A DNA stretch of 64,000 nucleotides from an uncultured Dysosmobacter sp. GTDB lineage: Bacteria; Bacillota; Clostridia; Oscillospirales; Oscillospiraceae. The position numbers and the translations under genes are program-made. Below the pieces are notes generated by a model, which saw only the letters and a list, made by a program, of their open reading frames with translations, was not told the origin of the DNA and made no database searches. The stretch lies in the NCBI RefSeq assembly GCF_947631165.1, contig NZ_CANRKH010000005.1:1-64000 (forward strand), read 5' to 3'. Shown one piece after another: positions 44,010 through 52,318 of this stretch (its first letter is position 1; each line of letters begins with the position of its first letter).

Positions 44010-44100
44010 TATAGTCAACGCACTTGAAAATCAGCAAAAGCAGATTTTCAACCAGCGGTAATAACCGCTGGACGGGCAAAGCCCGTGTGTGCCGACTATA
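44010..44100. repeat. TATAG-family palindromic element, short form
   Basis: 91 bases, beginning with TATAGTCAACGCACTTGAAA directly after the transporter stop and ending GTGTGTGCCGACTATA. Internal modules: GAAAATCAGCAAAAGCAGAT/TTTC hairpin, CAGCGG/CCGCTG and CGGGCAAAGCCCG. The sequence is nearly the same as 27289-27378. Confidence 0.8.
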
Positions 44101-44137
44101 CAGGCAGCGCGCCTGAAGATCCGCCAAATCTGCAAAA

Positions 44138-44173
44138 AAATCCGCCTGTCCCATAGACAGGCGGATTTTTTAT
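44138..44173. terminator. Bidirectional terminator
   Basis: AAAATCCGCCTGTC and GACAGGCGGATTTT around CCATA, with A/T runs on both sides. It serves both the transporter gene and the convergent thiamine operon. Confidence 0.9.
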
Positions 44174-44186
44174 GCCGCGAGGCCGT

Positions 44187-44849
44187 TTATGTCCGCATCT
44201 CCCACGCCATATCCCAGAAGGAAGCCTCATACCGGGAGCAGGCTGTAAAGACCTCCTCCAGATAGCGCAGCTGCGGTTCGGTATAGTCTGCCGTCAGCCG
44301 CTCCAGCATCTCCATCAGCTTCACGTTGTTCCCGGTGTAGCGCGGCGTGATGTAGCCCCGCACCCACCGCCCACACAGCGGATGGTCCGGCGCGGCGGGA
44401 TTCTCTTCCACGATCCTGCGGGCGATGACCTCATAGCTGTAGGCGCAGGAGAAGATGGCGGTCAGCACCTCGGCCTCGCCGCCCTTATAGGCGACGCTGA
44501 GCATATAGGAGGTATAGGAGCGGTTGTCCTGAGCGATGGGCGTGTGGTCCAGCTCCTCCTGCGTGATGCCCAGCATCCCCATGTAGCCGTTGTGAACGTC
44601 CACCTCGCCGTCCAGGATCGCCTGGATATATTTGGCGAACAGCTTCATGACCTCCACGCTCCGGCTCTTGGCCACGCCCACGGCAAACACCTTGGTGTAG
44701 TCCATGAGATACCAGTAATCCTGGATGATGTAGCGCCGGAATTTCTGCACGTCCAGTGTGCCGTTCTTGAGGCCCTCCACAAAGGGCTTGGTGTGATAAT
44801 CCGCCCAGATGTCCTCTGTGGCCTTCAGCAGTCTCTCTACCGTGCTCAT
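44187..44849 (-). CDS. tenA: Thiaminase II (TenA)
   Basis: A 220-residue TenA protein with the active-site region HTKPFVEGLKNGTLDVQKFR, QDYWYLMDYTKVFAVGVAK and the Cys in FSCAYSYEVI. It salvages the pyrimidine half (HMP) from degraded thiamine. It is the last gene of the operon and overlaps thiT by four bases. Confidence 0.94.
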   Translation of the reverse strand: MSTVERLLKATEDIWADYHTKPFVEGLKNGTLDVQKFRRYIIQDYWYLMDYTKVFAVGVAKSRSVEVMKLFAKYIQAILDGEVDVHNGYMGMLGITQEELDHTPIAQDNRSYTSYMLSVAYKGGEAEVLTAIFSCAYSYEVIARRIVEENPAAPDHPLCGRWVRGYITPRYTGNNVKLMEMLERLTADYTEPQLRYLEEVFTACSRYEASFWDMAWEMRT

Positions 44850-45460
44850 GCTTTCCCTCCTTTTTGCGGCATCGTCCGCCGCATGAGCCGCAGCGGGAGA
44901 AGCCCTACGATCAGAATGCTCAAAATGCCCTCGGGGAGCCTGGACGAGAGGTTGAAAGCCAGGCTGTATCCCCAGGCCCCCCATCCGTCCCAGGCGTTCT
45001 GGGAGTAGAAGATCACGCCGCTGAGCACATGGCCGCAGCAGCGGATCAGCACGGCGAGGGCCATGCCGCAGAGGGCCTTCCACCGCTTGTCGCTGCCAAA
45101 AACACCGGCGTAGCCCAGACAGGAGAAGCACACCAGCTGCTGCACAAAGATCTGCGCCCAGTGGACCGCCTGCCACCCGGGGATCAGGAGCATGGCCAGG
45201 ATACCGCAGATCCCTCCCGTCAGCATAGCCAGCCGGCAGTCGTACACCAGGGCCAGAAGCATCAGGGGGATCCAGGACCCGCAGGTGATGTTGGAGCCGG
45301 TGGGCAGTGGGACCCGGATGGAGGCCAGCACCAGCGTCAGGGCGCAGATCACGCCGCCCAGGCACAAGGCCCTGGCGTCCAGCCTTACGCCCCGGCACAG
45401 CCGCACGGTCGCCAGCAGATAAACTGCCGCGAACACAGCGGCGATGATGGCGGAGATCAT
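44846..45460 (-). CDS. thiT: ECF thiamine transporter S component ThiT
   Basis: A 204-residue membrane protein with six helices. The stretch PTGSNITCGSWIPLMLLALVYDCR matches the ThiT signature that lines the thiamine pocket when read in shorter pieces (GSNITCGSWIPLML). It needs the shared EcfA1/A2/T module, which is not in this window. It overlaps thiD by four bases and tenA by four bases. Confidence 0.87.
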   Translation of the reverse strand: MISAIIAAVFAAVYLLATVRLCRGVRLDARALCLGGVICALTLVLASIRVPLPTGSNITCGSWIPLMLLALVYDCRLAMLTGGICGILAMLLIPGWQAVHWAQIFVQQLVCFSCLGYAGVFGSDKRWKALCGMALAVLIRCCGHVLSGVIFYSQNAWDGWGAWGYSLAFNLSSRLPEGILSILIVGLLPLRLMRRTMPQKGGKA

Positions 45461-46254
45461 TGGACGAACTCCCCCTTCAGGTCAAACATGTGGTCCATGG
45501 GGCCGCGGTCGTGTCCCAGGTCCAGCATGGCGGCCAGCGCGCCGGAGATGTAGGCCTTGGCCCGCTCCACGGCCTCGTCCAGCCCATAGCCCTTGGCCAG
45601 GTTGGAGGCGATGGCGCTGGAGAGGGTGCAGCCGGTGCCGTGGGTGTTGGGATTGTCGATCCGGCGGCCCTGGAACCACTTGCCTTCACCGCTGCGCCAC
45701 AGCAGGTCGTTGGCGTCGTTCAGATCATGGCCGCCCTTGCACAGGACCGCGCAGCCGTAGGCGTCGCTGATGGCCCGGGCAGCGGTCTCCATGTCGGCGG
45801 GGCGGCGGATGTCCATTCCCGCCAGGATCTCCGCCTCGGGGATGTTGGGCGTCACCACGGCGGCCAGAGGCAGCAGCCGCTCCTTCAATGCGTCGATGGC
45901 GTCGTCCCGCAGCAGCTTGGACCCCGCGGTGGCCACCATCACCGGGTCCACCACGATGTTCTTCGCGCCGTACTGCCGCAGCTTGTCCGCAATGGTCTCG
46001 ATCAGCGGCACGCTGGATACCATGCCGGTCTTTACCGCGTCGGGAAAGATGTCGGTGAACACGCAGTCCAGCTGCTCCGCCAGGAAGTCCGGTGTGACCT
46101 CCATGATGCTTTTGACGCCGGTGGTGTTCTGCGCTACCAGGGCTGTGACGGCGCTCATGGCGAATATGCCGTTGGCCGTCATGGTCTTGATATCCGCCTG
46201 GATCCCGGCGCCTCCGCTGGGATCGGTCCCAGCAATGGTCAATGCTGTTTTCAT
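45457..46254 (-). CDS. thiD: HMP/HMP-P kinase
   Basis: A 265-residue ribokinase-like enzyme: TIAGTDPSGGAGIQADIKTM at the N-terminus, NIVVDPVMVATAGSKLL, and NTHGTGCTLSSAIASNLAKG with the catalytic Asp region. It phosphorylates hydroxymethylpyrimidine twice, feeding ThiE. AAAGGAGTC precedes the ATG. A 152-base structured gap separates it from the HAD gene upstream. Confidence 0.97.
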   Translation of the reverse strand: MKTALTIAGTDPSGGAGIQADIKTMTANGIFAMSAVTALVAQNTTGVKSIMEVTPDFLAEQLDCVFTDIFPDAVKTGMVSSVPLIETIADKLRQYGAKNIVVDPVMVATAGSKLLRDDAIDALKERLLPLAAVVTPNIPEAEILAGMDIRRPADMETAARAISDAYGCAVLCKGGHDLNDANDLLWRSGEGKWFQGRRIDNPNTHGTGCTLSSAIASNLAKGYGLDEAVERAKAYISGALAAMLDLGHDRGPMDHMFDLKGEFVQ

Positions 46255-46406
46255 AGATGACTCCTTTCTTTTTGGGAAACGCCTTGCCGCGGTCCGGAGG
46301 GATCTCCGCCGGGACCGTGCCGAAAACGCCTCCGCAACAGCACAGTTTTGTTACGCGGCGCAAGGTGGTGCCCCCAATGCGCCGCGCCGGAAAAGTTTTC
46401 CGGTGA
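46255..46406. other. Structured non-coding gap inside the thiamine operon
   Basis: On the minus strand there are three stems in 152 bases: CCGGAAAACTTTTCCGG at its start, GCGGCGCA...TGCGCCGC around GGGGGCACCACC, and GGTCC...GGACC with inner CGG/CCG pairs. It does not match the TPP riboswitch motifs. It may be an inserted palindrome or an attenuator that tunes the downstream genes. Confidence 0.45.
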
Positions 46407-47057
46407 TTATAGAGTCTGAGCGGCGTCTGCCCAATCAAGGACTGCCTCGTCGGCCAGAGCCGTCAGTTTCTCCCAGCTTTTTGCGCCTGCGGGATCGTAG
46501 ACCGCGGCGGTGTAAAACCCGGCGTCCTTGGCGGTCCGGGCAGCGTACACCGCGTCCTCGAACACGGCGATCTCCCCCGGCTCCGCGCCGAAGCGGCGGG
46601 CGCAGGCAAGATACACGTCCGGCCTGCTCTTTCCCGCTCCCACCGTCTCGCAGGAGAGCAGGAACTCAAACCGGTCCGCGACCTCCAGCCGTTCCAGGCA
46701 GGCGGCCATCAGCGGCTCCGCCGTGGCGGAGGCCACGCACAGCCGCGCGCCCCGGCGGCGCAGGCCGTCCAGATAGGCGGCGGCGCCAGGCTTCAGGGGG
46801 ATGTCCCGGCGGTAGTGGATCTCCATGATGCCGTTCATTTCTGCCTCCACCGCCTCCGGCGTGCCGGGCACGCCCAGTTCTTCCACGAACAGCGCGGCAG
46901 ATTCCGACATGGTCATGGCCTTGACGCGCTCCAAAACAGGCTCCACGCCCTCTGTCAGGCCCCGGCTGGCCAGGTATTCCCGGCCCAGCCGCTGCCAGAA
47001 GACCATGGAGTCCACCAGGGTCCCGTCCATGTCGAAAATGGCGAAGCGCTTATCCAC
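46407..47057 (-). CDS. HAD-superfamily phosphatase in the thiamine operon
   Basis: A 216-residue HAD protein with FDMDGTLVDS, a cap domain, SATAEP (motif II), GAGKSRPDVY (motif III Lys) and VFEDAVYAA (motif IV). It overlaps thiE by eight bases, so it is translated with it. In organisms that use thiamine pyrophosphokinase (ThiN), thiamine phosphate from ThiE must be dephosphorylated; a HAD enzyme at this place could do that. That role is inference from context. It is paralogous to the HAD gene at 29864. Confidence 0.85.
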   Translation of the reverse strand: MDKRFAIFDMDGTLVDSMVFWQRLGREYLASRGLTEGVEPVLERVKAMTMSESAALFVEELGVPGTPEAVEAEMNGIMEIHYRRDIPLKPGAAAYLDGLRRRGARLCVASATAEPLMAACLERLEVADRFEFLLSCETVGAGKSRPDVYLACARRFGAEPGEIAVFEDAVYAARTAKDAGFYTAAVYDPAGAKSWEKLTALADEAVLDWADAAQTL

Positions 47058-47712
47058 ACCGGCCCACCATTTCCCGGGACAGGGCCAGCAGCCGCGCCGT
47101 GGCCTGTCCGGGGTCTGCCGCGCCGAAGATGGCGGAGACCACTGCCGCGCCGTCCACGCCGCTGCCCTTCAGCTGCAAAATGTTGCCCGCGCCGATGCCG
47201 CCGATGGCCACCACGGGGATGGTAACGGAGGCGGCGATCTCCCGCAGCCGCTCCACGGTCATGCTGCGGGCGTCCTTCTTCGTGCTGGTGCCGAACACGG
47301 CCCCTACGCCGATATAGTCCGCGCCCGCCTTTTCAGCGGCCACGGCCTCCGCCACCGTTCCGGCGGAGATGCCCAGGATCTTGTCCGGCCCGATGATGGC
47401 CCGGATATCTCGGCCATGGATGTCGGACTGCCCCACATGCACGCCGTCGGCTCCGCAGGCCAGGGCGATCTCCACGCTGTCATTCACCACAAAGGGGACG
47501 TGATGGCAGGCGCACAGGGCCTTCAGCTGTTCCGCCTCCGCCTCAAAGGCCGCCGGGGCCAGGTCTTTCTCCCGGATCTGCAAAAAGGTGGCGCCGTTTT
47601 CCAGCACGGATCCCACCACCTGGGGCAGGGTCTCCCCCTCCTTCAGCCACATCCGGTCCGTCACCGCGTACAGCAGCATGGCGCTGCGGATCTCATCCCT
47701 GGTAAAGCGCAT
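47050..47712 (-). CDS. thiE: Thiamine-phosphate synthase
   Basis: A 220-residue TIM-barrel enzyme joining HMP-PP and thiazole phosphate. Motifs: QIREKDLAPAAFEAEAEQLK, FVVNDSVEIALACGADGVHV (with HVGQSD), GISAGT and VVAIGGIGAGNI. It overlaps thiM by 20 bases at the 5' side and the HAD gene by eight at the 3' side. Confidence 0.96.
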   Translation of the reverse strand: MRFTRDEIRSAMLLYAVTDRMWLKEGETLPQVVGSVLENGATFLQIREKDLAPAAFEAEAEQLKALCACHHVPFVVNDSVEIALACGADGVHVGQSDIHGRDIRAIIGPDKILGISAGTVAEAVAAEKAGADYIGVGAVFGTSTKKDARSMTVERLREIAASVTIPVVAIGGIGAGNILQLKGSGVDGAAVVSAIFGAADPGQATARLLALSREMVGRCG

Positions 47713-48520
47713 AATGTGATCTCTCCTTTAATGTTTCCTCAGTCATACAGAACACCGCGTCGATCAGATCGGCGCGGAAAGTGGCGTTTCCGGTGCCGTT
47801 TTGCAGGCGGCGTTCCTCCGCCAGTTCTCCCGCTGTGCCCATCACCGCCATGGCGGCGCAGGCGGCCTCAAAGGGCGCCTCCGGCGCGGCGGCGCAGAAG
47901 GCCCCCATCAAAGCGGTCAGCATACAGCCGCTGCCGGTGATCCGGGCCATGGTGGCGCAGCCGTTCCGCAGCACTGCGGTCCGCGCTCCGTCGGACACCA
48001 GGTCCAGCACGCCGGAGACGGCGATGACCGTCCTCAGCTCCGCCGCCAATCTCCGCGCCAGCTCCGCGGACTGGGGCAGGTTCTCCTCGGTCACGGCGTC
48101 CAAAGGCGTCACGTCCACGCCGCTGCCGCCGCTGCCCTGCCGGGCCAGGGCGCGGATCTCCGAAGCGTTGCCCCGGATGGCGGTGAACCGGACCTCCCGC
48201 AGCAGCTGGGCGGACAGCTCCCGCCGCAAGGCGGTGCCTCCGGCGGCCACCGGGTCCAGCACGACTGGGATGCCCAGCCGGTTGGCCTGCTTGCCCGCCA
48301 GGACCATGGACTCCACATGCTCGATGGCCCCCAGGTTGCAGACCAGACCGGCGGCAGCAGCCGCCGCCTCCGCCGCTTCCCGGGGGTCCATAGCCATAGT
48401 GGGGGACGCTCCCGCCGCCAGCAGGATGTTGGCGCAGTCGTTGACGGTGACGAAATTGGTGATGCACTGCACCAGCGGGGCCTGGCGCCGGACCCTGCTC
48501 AGATATTCAACAAGCTCCAT
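47693..48520 (-). CDS. thiM: Hydroxyethylthiazole kinase
   Basis: A 275-residue kinase that phosphorylates the salvaged thiazole. LVQCITNFVTVNDCANILLA at the N-terminus, the NPREA-type DPREAAEAA, VLDPVAAGGTALRR and the anion-hole ITGSGCMLTALMGAF are all family landmarks. The ThiM-ThiE-ThiD set shows that the organism salvages thiamine precursors; no de novo gene such as thiC or thiG is seen here. Confidence 0.96.
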   Translation of the reverse strand: MELVEYLSRVRRQAPLVQCITNFVTVNDCANILLAAGASPTMAMDPREAAEAAAAAAGLVCNLGAIEHVESMVLAGKQANRLGIPVVLDPVAAGGTALRRELSAQLLREVRFTAIRGNASEIRALARQGSGGSGVDVTPLDAVTEENLPQSAELARRLAAELRTVIAVSGVLDLVSDGARTAVLRNGCATMARITGSGCMLTALMGAFCAAAPEAPFEAACAAMAVMGTAGELAEERRLQNGTGNATFRADLIDAVFCMTEETLKERSHYALYQG

Positions 48521-48526
48521 GGCCCT

Positions 48527-49024
48527 TCACCTCGCCAGCGTTTCCTGCATCCGGTTCAGAACGCCGCCGCGCTTCAGCGCCAGCACTACGGCCACGCCCA
48601 TCAGCGCGCCCATGACGGCGGAGGGTGTGTAAAAGGGGATGTAGTAATACCACTCCTGAGCGTCCAGGCCGTAAAAGGCCTTCATCAGCGGGTAGGCGGT
48701 CAGCGCCCCTAGAATGCCGGTGCCAAAGACCTCTCCTGCCGCCGCCATCCAGACGCTGTGGGTCTTTTCATACAGCAGCCCCCCCACGATGGGGCCGAAG
48801 ATAGCGCCTACTACCGCCTGGATGGTCCGGCCGCTGAGCATCCGCAGCACACCGCACAAAAAGGCGGCGGCGCAGGCGTACCACGGTCCCAGCAGCACGG
48901 CGGCGATCACGTCCACAAAATGCTGGAAGGGGGCCATGGAGGGAAAGTAGACAAAGGTGCACAGCACGAAGGAGAGACAGGCCAGCATGGCCGTCAGCAC
49001 CAGCTTGCGGGTCGAGCGCTTCAT
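48527..49024 (-). CDS. thiW: ECF transporter S component ThiW
   Basis: A 165-residue membrane protein with five or six helices: LVLTAMLACLSFVLCTFVYF, FVDVIAAVLLGPWYACAAAF, LSGRTIQAVVGAIFGPIVGG and a C-terminal PSAVMGALMGVAVVLALKRG. The FPSMAPFQHFVDV stretch fits ThiW, the predicted thiazole transporter found in thiM-thiE operons. It overlaps the thiamine-binding protein gene by four bases. Confidence 0.88.
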   Translation of the reverse strand: MKRSTRKLVLTAMLACLSFVLCTFVYFPSMAPFQHFVDVIAAVLLGPWYACAAAFLCGVLRMLSGRTIQAVVGAIFGPIVGGLLYEKTHSVWMAAAGEVFGTGILGALTAYPLMKAFYGLDAQEWYYYIPFYTPSAVMGALMGVAVVLALKRGGVLNRMQETLAR

Positions 49025-49326
49025 ACCGCTTCCCCCTCCCGGTGCTTGGCGGTCTTTTCCTCCATGGTCAGTACTCCGGCGGGGGCGTAGTTGATCTTCA
49101 CATAGGTCATCACGCCGGGGACTCCGGCCTCCACACAGACCCTGGGGCAGCCCTTGACGATCTCCATCAGGGCTTCGTAGTCCCCCTCCACGGTGGTCTC
49201 GAAGGGGCCTACCTCCGTGTGCAGGCCGAAAGACTTGATATAGGCGATGACCGCGTCCACCGCGCGGATGGTCTCCTGGTTCGCCGCTGCCTTGGGCAGC
49301 ACCTGGATGGCAACACTTGCGTTCAT
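49021..49326 (-). CDS. Thiamine-binding protein (MTH1187/YkoF family)
   Basis: A 101-residue protein with the MTH1187-family core: VAIQVLPKAAANQETIRAVD, KSFGLHTEVGPFETTVEGD and VMTYVKINYAPAGVLTMEEK. Relatives bind thiamine or HMP and sit under TPP riboswitches, as here. It is the first gene of the operon; GGGAGGAAT precedes the ATG. Longer upstream starts would run into the terminator region of the riboswitch. Confidence 0.87.
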   Translation of the reverse strand: MNASVAIQVLPKAAANQETIRAVDAVIAYIKSFGLHTEVGPFETTVEGDYEALMEIVKGCPRVCVEAGVPGVMTYVKINYAPAGVLTMEEKTAKHREGEAV

Positions 49327-49527
49327 AAAAAATTCCTCCCTGCCGGCCCGCCGCTCTGCGGGGGCCGTGTGTTGTTCCTGCCTTTCGGCAGGCTCGGTCG
49401 AGGCTTGCTGGCCTCCTCTCACGCCGGAACACGGCTTCCCATCGCCCATCCTCAGGCCCAGGGCGCTCCCCCTCGGCCCGCCGCGCGTCTGCGCGGAACG
49501 GCGCTCACTCCCCTTTCTGTCATTACA

Positions 49528-49562
49528 TAAAAAAACAGAGGCGCCTGATCCAGGCGCCTCCG
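49528..49562 (-). terminator. Expression-platform terminator of the TPP riboswitch
   Basis: On the minus strand GAGGCGCCTG and CAGGCGCCTC pair around GAT, followed by TGTTTTTTTATG. It lies right after the aptamer, so TPP binding should stop transcription here. The further 200 bases to the first gene hold CTGCC/GGCAG-type stems and no recognised gene. Confidence 0.88.
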
Positions 49563-49572
49563 AAAAAATCAT

Positions 49573-49662
49573 ACAATGACTTCCTACGGCGGCATTACCC
49601 GCATCAGGTTAAAGGGTCGAAGTTGATAACTTCCTCTCAGCCCGCTTTACGAGCTCCCCTGT
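49573..49662 (-). promoter_or_regulatory. TPP riboswitch (THI element)
   Basis: On the minus strand the aptamer reads GGGGAGC, GCGGGCTGAGAGG, ACCCTTTAACCTGATG and GGGTAATGCCGCCGTAGG, matching the conserved CTGAGA, ACCTGAT and TAATGCC-GCG-AGG blocks. It controls the thiamine operon below it through the terminator at 49528-49562. Confidence 0.96.
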
Positions 49663-49764
49663 TTTTCTTTACTATAAACCCGCAGGTCCCCCATGTCAAC
49701 AGAAAAATCGACCCGGTCATATTCCCCGCCCCCGCCGCATAGGTTTGTCCCAGAGGTGAGAACG

Positions 49765-50928
49765 ATGCCCAAAAGACACATGCCCGCCGGCCTGATCCGG
49801 CGGGCGGAAGCCGCCCTGCTGGCCGCCGGGACCCTGTGGGCCGTGTCGGTCACCGCCGGCAGCGACACCGCGTCCGCCGCAGCCGCCGCCCTATGGGAGG
49901 CGCTGCCCCTCCGTGTCCTGCGGTGGGAGCTGGGGGACCTGTGGACCCGGGACGGTCTGTCCCCAGCCGCCGCTCTGACCCTGGGGGAGGCCCCGCTGCT
50001 GTTGGCGGCACGGCCCGCCGTGGCGGAGCTGTGGTCCGCCCGGGAGGAGGCGCCGGCCCAGGAGCCGGAGGAGACTGTCACCGTGCCGGTGGAAGAGACG
50101 CCGCTGGAGGCCCCAGCCGCCGCGGACAACGGCGTGACCGCCAAGACCCTGATCCCCACAGACCCCAGCGGCTACACGGTGGTGGGCCGGACCTACATCA
50201 GCAATTCCACGGACCACGCCCTCTCCGTCTCCGACCTGGAGGCCCCCTTTGCGGCGGAGCTGGCGGCGGACGTGCCTCAGCTCCTGATCCTCCATACCCA
50301 CGGCAGTGAGGCATATACTCCCGCCGGAGAGCCGGAGGTGGTCTGGTCTGGAGACCACCGCACCACCGATTCCCGCTATAATGTGGTGCAGGTAGGAGAC
50401 GTGATCGCGGAGACGCTGGGCAAGGCCGGCATTTCCGTGCTCCACGACCGGACGCTGTATGACTATCCCTCCTACGCCGGAGCCTATGACCGGGCGCTGG
50501 AGGCCATCCAGCGCTACCTGGCCCAGTACCCCTCCATCCGCTTTATCCTGGACGTTCACCGGGACGCCATCGAGGACGGCCAGGGGAACCAGTATAAGGT
50601 GGTCTCCCAGGTGGACGGTGTGGGGACCGCCGCCCAGATGTCCATCGTGGTGGGCAGCGACGGCAGCGGTCTGCCCCATCCGGACTGGATGGAAAACCTG
50701 CGGCTGGCGGTGGCCGTCCAGGAAAACGCCCTGGAGCGCTATCCGACTTTGATGCGGCCTGTGCTGCTGCGGAACTCCCGCTACAATCAGCACACCGCCG
50801 CCGGGGCGCTGCTGGTGGAGGTGGGAGCCGCCGGGAATGCGCCGGAGGAGGCGGCGCTGGCAGGCCGCCTGTTCGCGGAACGGCTGGCGGAGGTGCTGAG
50901 GGGGAAAACAGGATCAGACGGATTCTGA
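49765..50928 (+). CDS. spoIIP: Stage II sporulation protein P
   Basis: A 387-residue protein with an N-terminal signal/anchor (AEAALLAAGTLWAVSVTAGS), an Ala/Pro-rich linker and the SpoIIP hydrolase domain: LLILHTHGSEAYTP (zinc ligand His), FILDVHRDAIED (second His), and RNSRYNQHTAAGALLVEVGA. It cleaves peptidoglycan during engulfment with SpoIID and SpoIIM. The ATG at 49765 follows AGAGGTGAG. A strong terminator follows. Confidence 0.93.
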   Translation: MPKRHMPAGLIRRAEAALLAAGTLWAVSVTAGSDTASAAAAALWEALPLRVLRWELGDLWTRDGLSPAAALTLGEAPLLLAARPAVAELWSAREEAPAQEPEETVTVPVEETPLEAPAAADNGVTAKTLIPTDPSGYTVVGRTYISNSTDHALSVSDLEAPFAAELAADVPQLLILHTHGSEAYTPAGEPEVVWSGDHRTTDSRYNVVQVGDVIAETLGKAGISVLHDRTLYDYPSYAGAYDRALEAIQRYLAQYPSIRFILDVHRDAIEDGQGNQYKVVSQVDGVGTAAQMSIVVGSDGSGLPHPDWMENLRLAVAVQENALERYPTLMRPVLLRNSRYNQHTAAGALLVEVGAAGNAPEEAALAGRLFAERLAEVLRGKTGSDGF

Positions 50929-50929
50929 G

Positions 50930-50972
50930 ACAGTTCAGCAGCCGGGGCTTGCGCCCGGCTGCTGAACTGTTT
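50930..50972. terminator. Terminator after spoIIP
   Basis: ACAGTTCAGCAGCCGGG and its complement CCCGGCTGCTGAACTGT around GCTTGCG, followed by TTC. Usable in both directions. Confidence 0.85.
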
Positions 50973-51026
50973 CAAATTGCTCAAATTTTTGCAGGACCCA
51001 ACGGCGCTGATGCCCCAACAGGCCGG

Positions 51027-51857
51027 TCACTTCGCCGCCTGCCGCATCAGCTCGATCTCCCGCCGGTAGCCCGGCAGCTCGTTGGGCGTTTCCAGGCAGA
51101 AGGGCAGCTTCCGCAGAACGGGATGCCGCACGATGCGGGTCAGGGCCTCCAGACCGATGCAGCCCTCGCCGATGCACGCGTGGCGGTCCTTGCGGCTGCC
51201 CGGGGGATTCTTGCTGTCGTTGAGGTGGACGGCCTTCAGCCGGTCCAGGCCGATGACCCGGTCAAATTCAGTCAAAACGCCGTCCAGGTCGTGGATGATG
51301 TCATATCCGCCGTCAGAGACATGGCAGGTGTCCAGGCAGACCCCTACCTTCTGGTCCAGCGCGACCCGGTCGATGATCTCCCGCAGCTCCTCGAACCGGC
51401 CGCCCACCTCGCTGCCCTTGCCCGCCATGGTTTCCAGCAGCACCGTGGTGGATTGGTCCGGGCGCAGGATGGTGTTCAGGCCCTGGGCGATATAGGCCAC
51501 ACCCGCCTCAGTCCCCTGCCCCACGTGGCTGCCGGGGTGGAAGTTGTAGTACTGCCCCGGGATGTGCTCCAGACGGCGCAGATCGTCGGCCATGGTCTCC
51601 CGGGCGAAGAGGCGGTTGGCCTCCTCGGCTCCGCAGAGGTTCAGGGTATAGGGCGCGTGAGCGATGATGGGGGCGAACCGCCGCTCCCGCAGCAGCGCCG
51701 CCAGAGCCGCCGCGTCGGCGGGATCCAGCTCCTTGGCCCGACTCCCCCGGGGATTGCGGGTAAAGAATTGAAAGGTGTCTGCCCCCAGTTCCAGGGCCTG
51801 ACGGCCCATGGCCAGAAAGCCCTTGGAGGAGGACAGGTGACAGCCGATGTGCAGCAT
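51027..51857 (-). CDS. nfo: Endonuclease IV
   Basis: A 276-residue TIM-barrel AP endonuclease with a trinuclear zinc site: [68 protein letters not shown] and FCLETPNE. It nicks abasic sites in base-excision repair, complementing exoA. The ATG at 51857 starts the fold; upstream in-frame codons are non-coding. Gram-positive spore formers use Nfo during spore outgrowth. Confidence 0.97.
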   Translation of the reverse strand: MLHIGCHLSSSKGFLAMGRQALELGADTFQFFTRNPRGSRAKELDPADAAALAALLRERRFAPIIAHAPYTLNLCGAEEANRLFARETMADDLRRLEHIPGQYYNFHPGSHVGQGTEAGVAYIAQGLNTILRPDQSTTVLLETMAGKGSEVGGRFEELREIIDRVALDQKVGVCLDTCHVSDGGYDIIHDLDGVLTEFDRVIGLDRLKAVHLNDSKNPPGSRKDRHACIGEGCIGLEALTRIVRHPVLRKLPFCLETPNELPGYRREIELMRQAAK

Positions 51858-51933
51858 AGCGGAGACCTCCATGAGTAGAATATATCTATTATAACAGGGC
51901 CGCCGCCTCCTGTCCGGTGGAAATGCAACAAAA

Positions 51934-51960
51934 AGCGGCCCCACTTTTCATGGGGCCGCT
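51934..51960 (-). terminator. Terminator for the small ORF at 51966
   Basis: On the minus strand AGCGGCCCCA and TGGGGCCGCT pair around TGAAAAG, then TTTTTG. Confidence 0.85.
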
Positions 51961-51965
51961 TTCGC

Positions 51966-52109
51966 TCAGCCGCGATCCGTTTCCTCCAAAAACAGTTCCT
52001 CAGCCTGCTGCTGGACCTCGATCAGTCTGGTCCGCAGCTGGCTCAGCGTTTCCTCCGCGTCGGTGATAGCATTGAACAGTACGAGATATTCCTTGGGAAG
52101 GGGCTTCAT
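51966..52109 (-). CDS. Small coiled-coil protein of unknown function
   Basis: A 47-residue ORF: MKPLPKEYLVLFNAITDAEE, then a heptad-like stretch TLSQLRTRLIEVQQQAEELF and an acidic tail. AAAGGATG lies upstream at a slightly long spacing. A dedicated terminator directly follows it, which supports transcription. No family is recognised. Confidence 0.6.
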   Translation of the reverse strand: MKPLPKEYLVLFNAITDAEETLSQLRTRLIEVQQQAEELFLEETDRG

Positions 52110-52318
52110 TTGGCATCATCCTTTCTGAATGGCCACAAAATATGGGAAGGAGCATCCTTATCATACACAAAACTTGGGGGAGATTCTGTCTGAATTTGTC
52201 GATAGCTCCTGAAATTTGAAAAGATTTGAAAAAAACGGAGGATGGGAGGCGAATGGGGCGGGAGTTTCGGGATTTTTGCCGTTTTTGGGCTTGCCGCGGC
52301 GGTCCGCCCATGGTATGA

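Noticed and set aside
46255-46406. Second TPP riboswitch inside the thiamine operon
   Set aside because: The CTGAGA and ACCTGAT blocks of the aptamer are absent.
49327-49572. Longer N-terminal extension of the thiamine-binding protein
   Set aside because: The frame stays open upstream, but it runs through the riboswitch terminator, has Arg/Gly-rich low-complexity composition, and the good ribosome site is at the short start.
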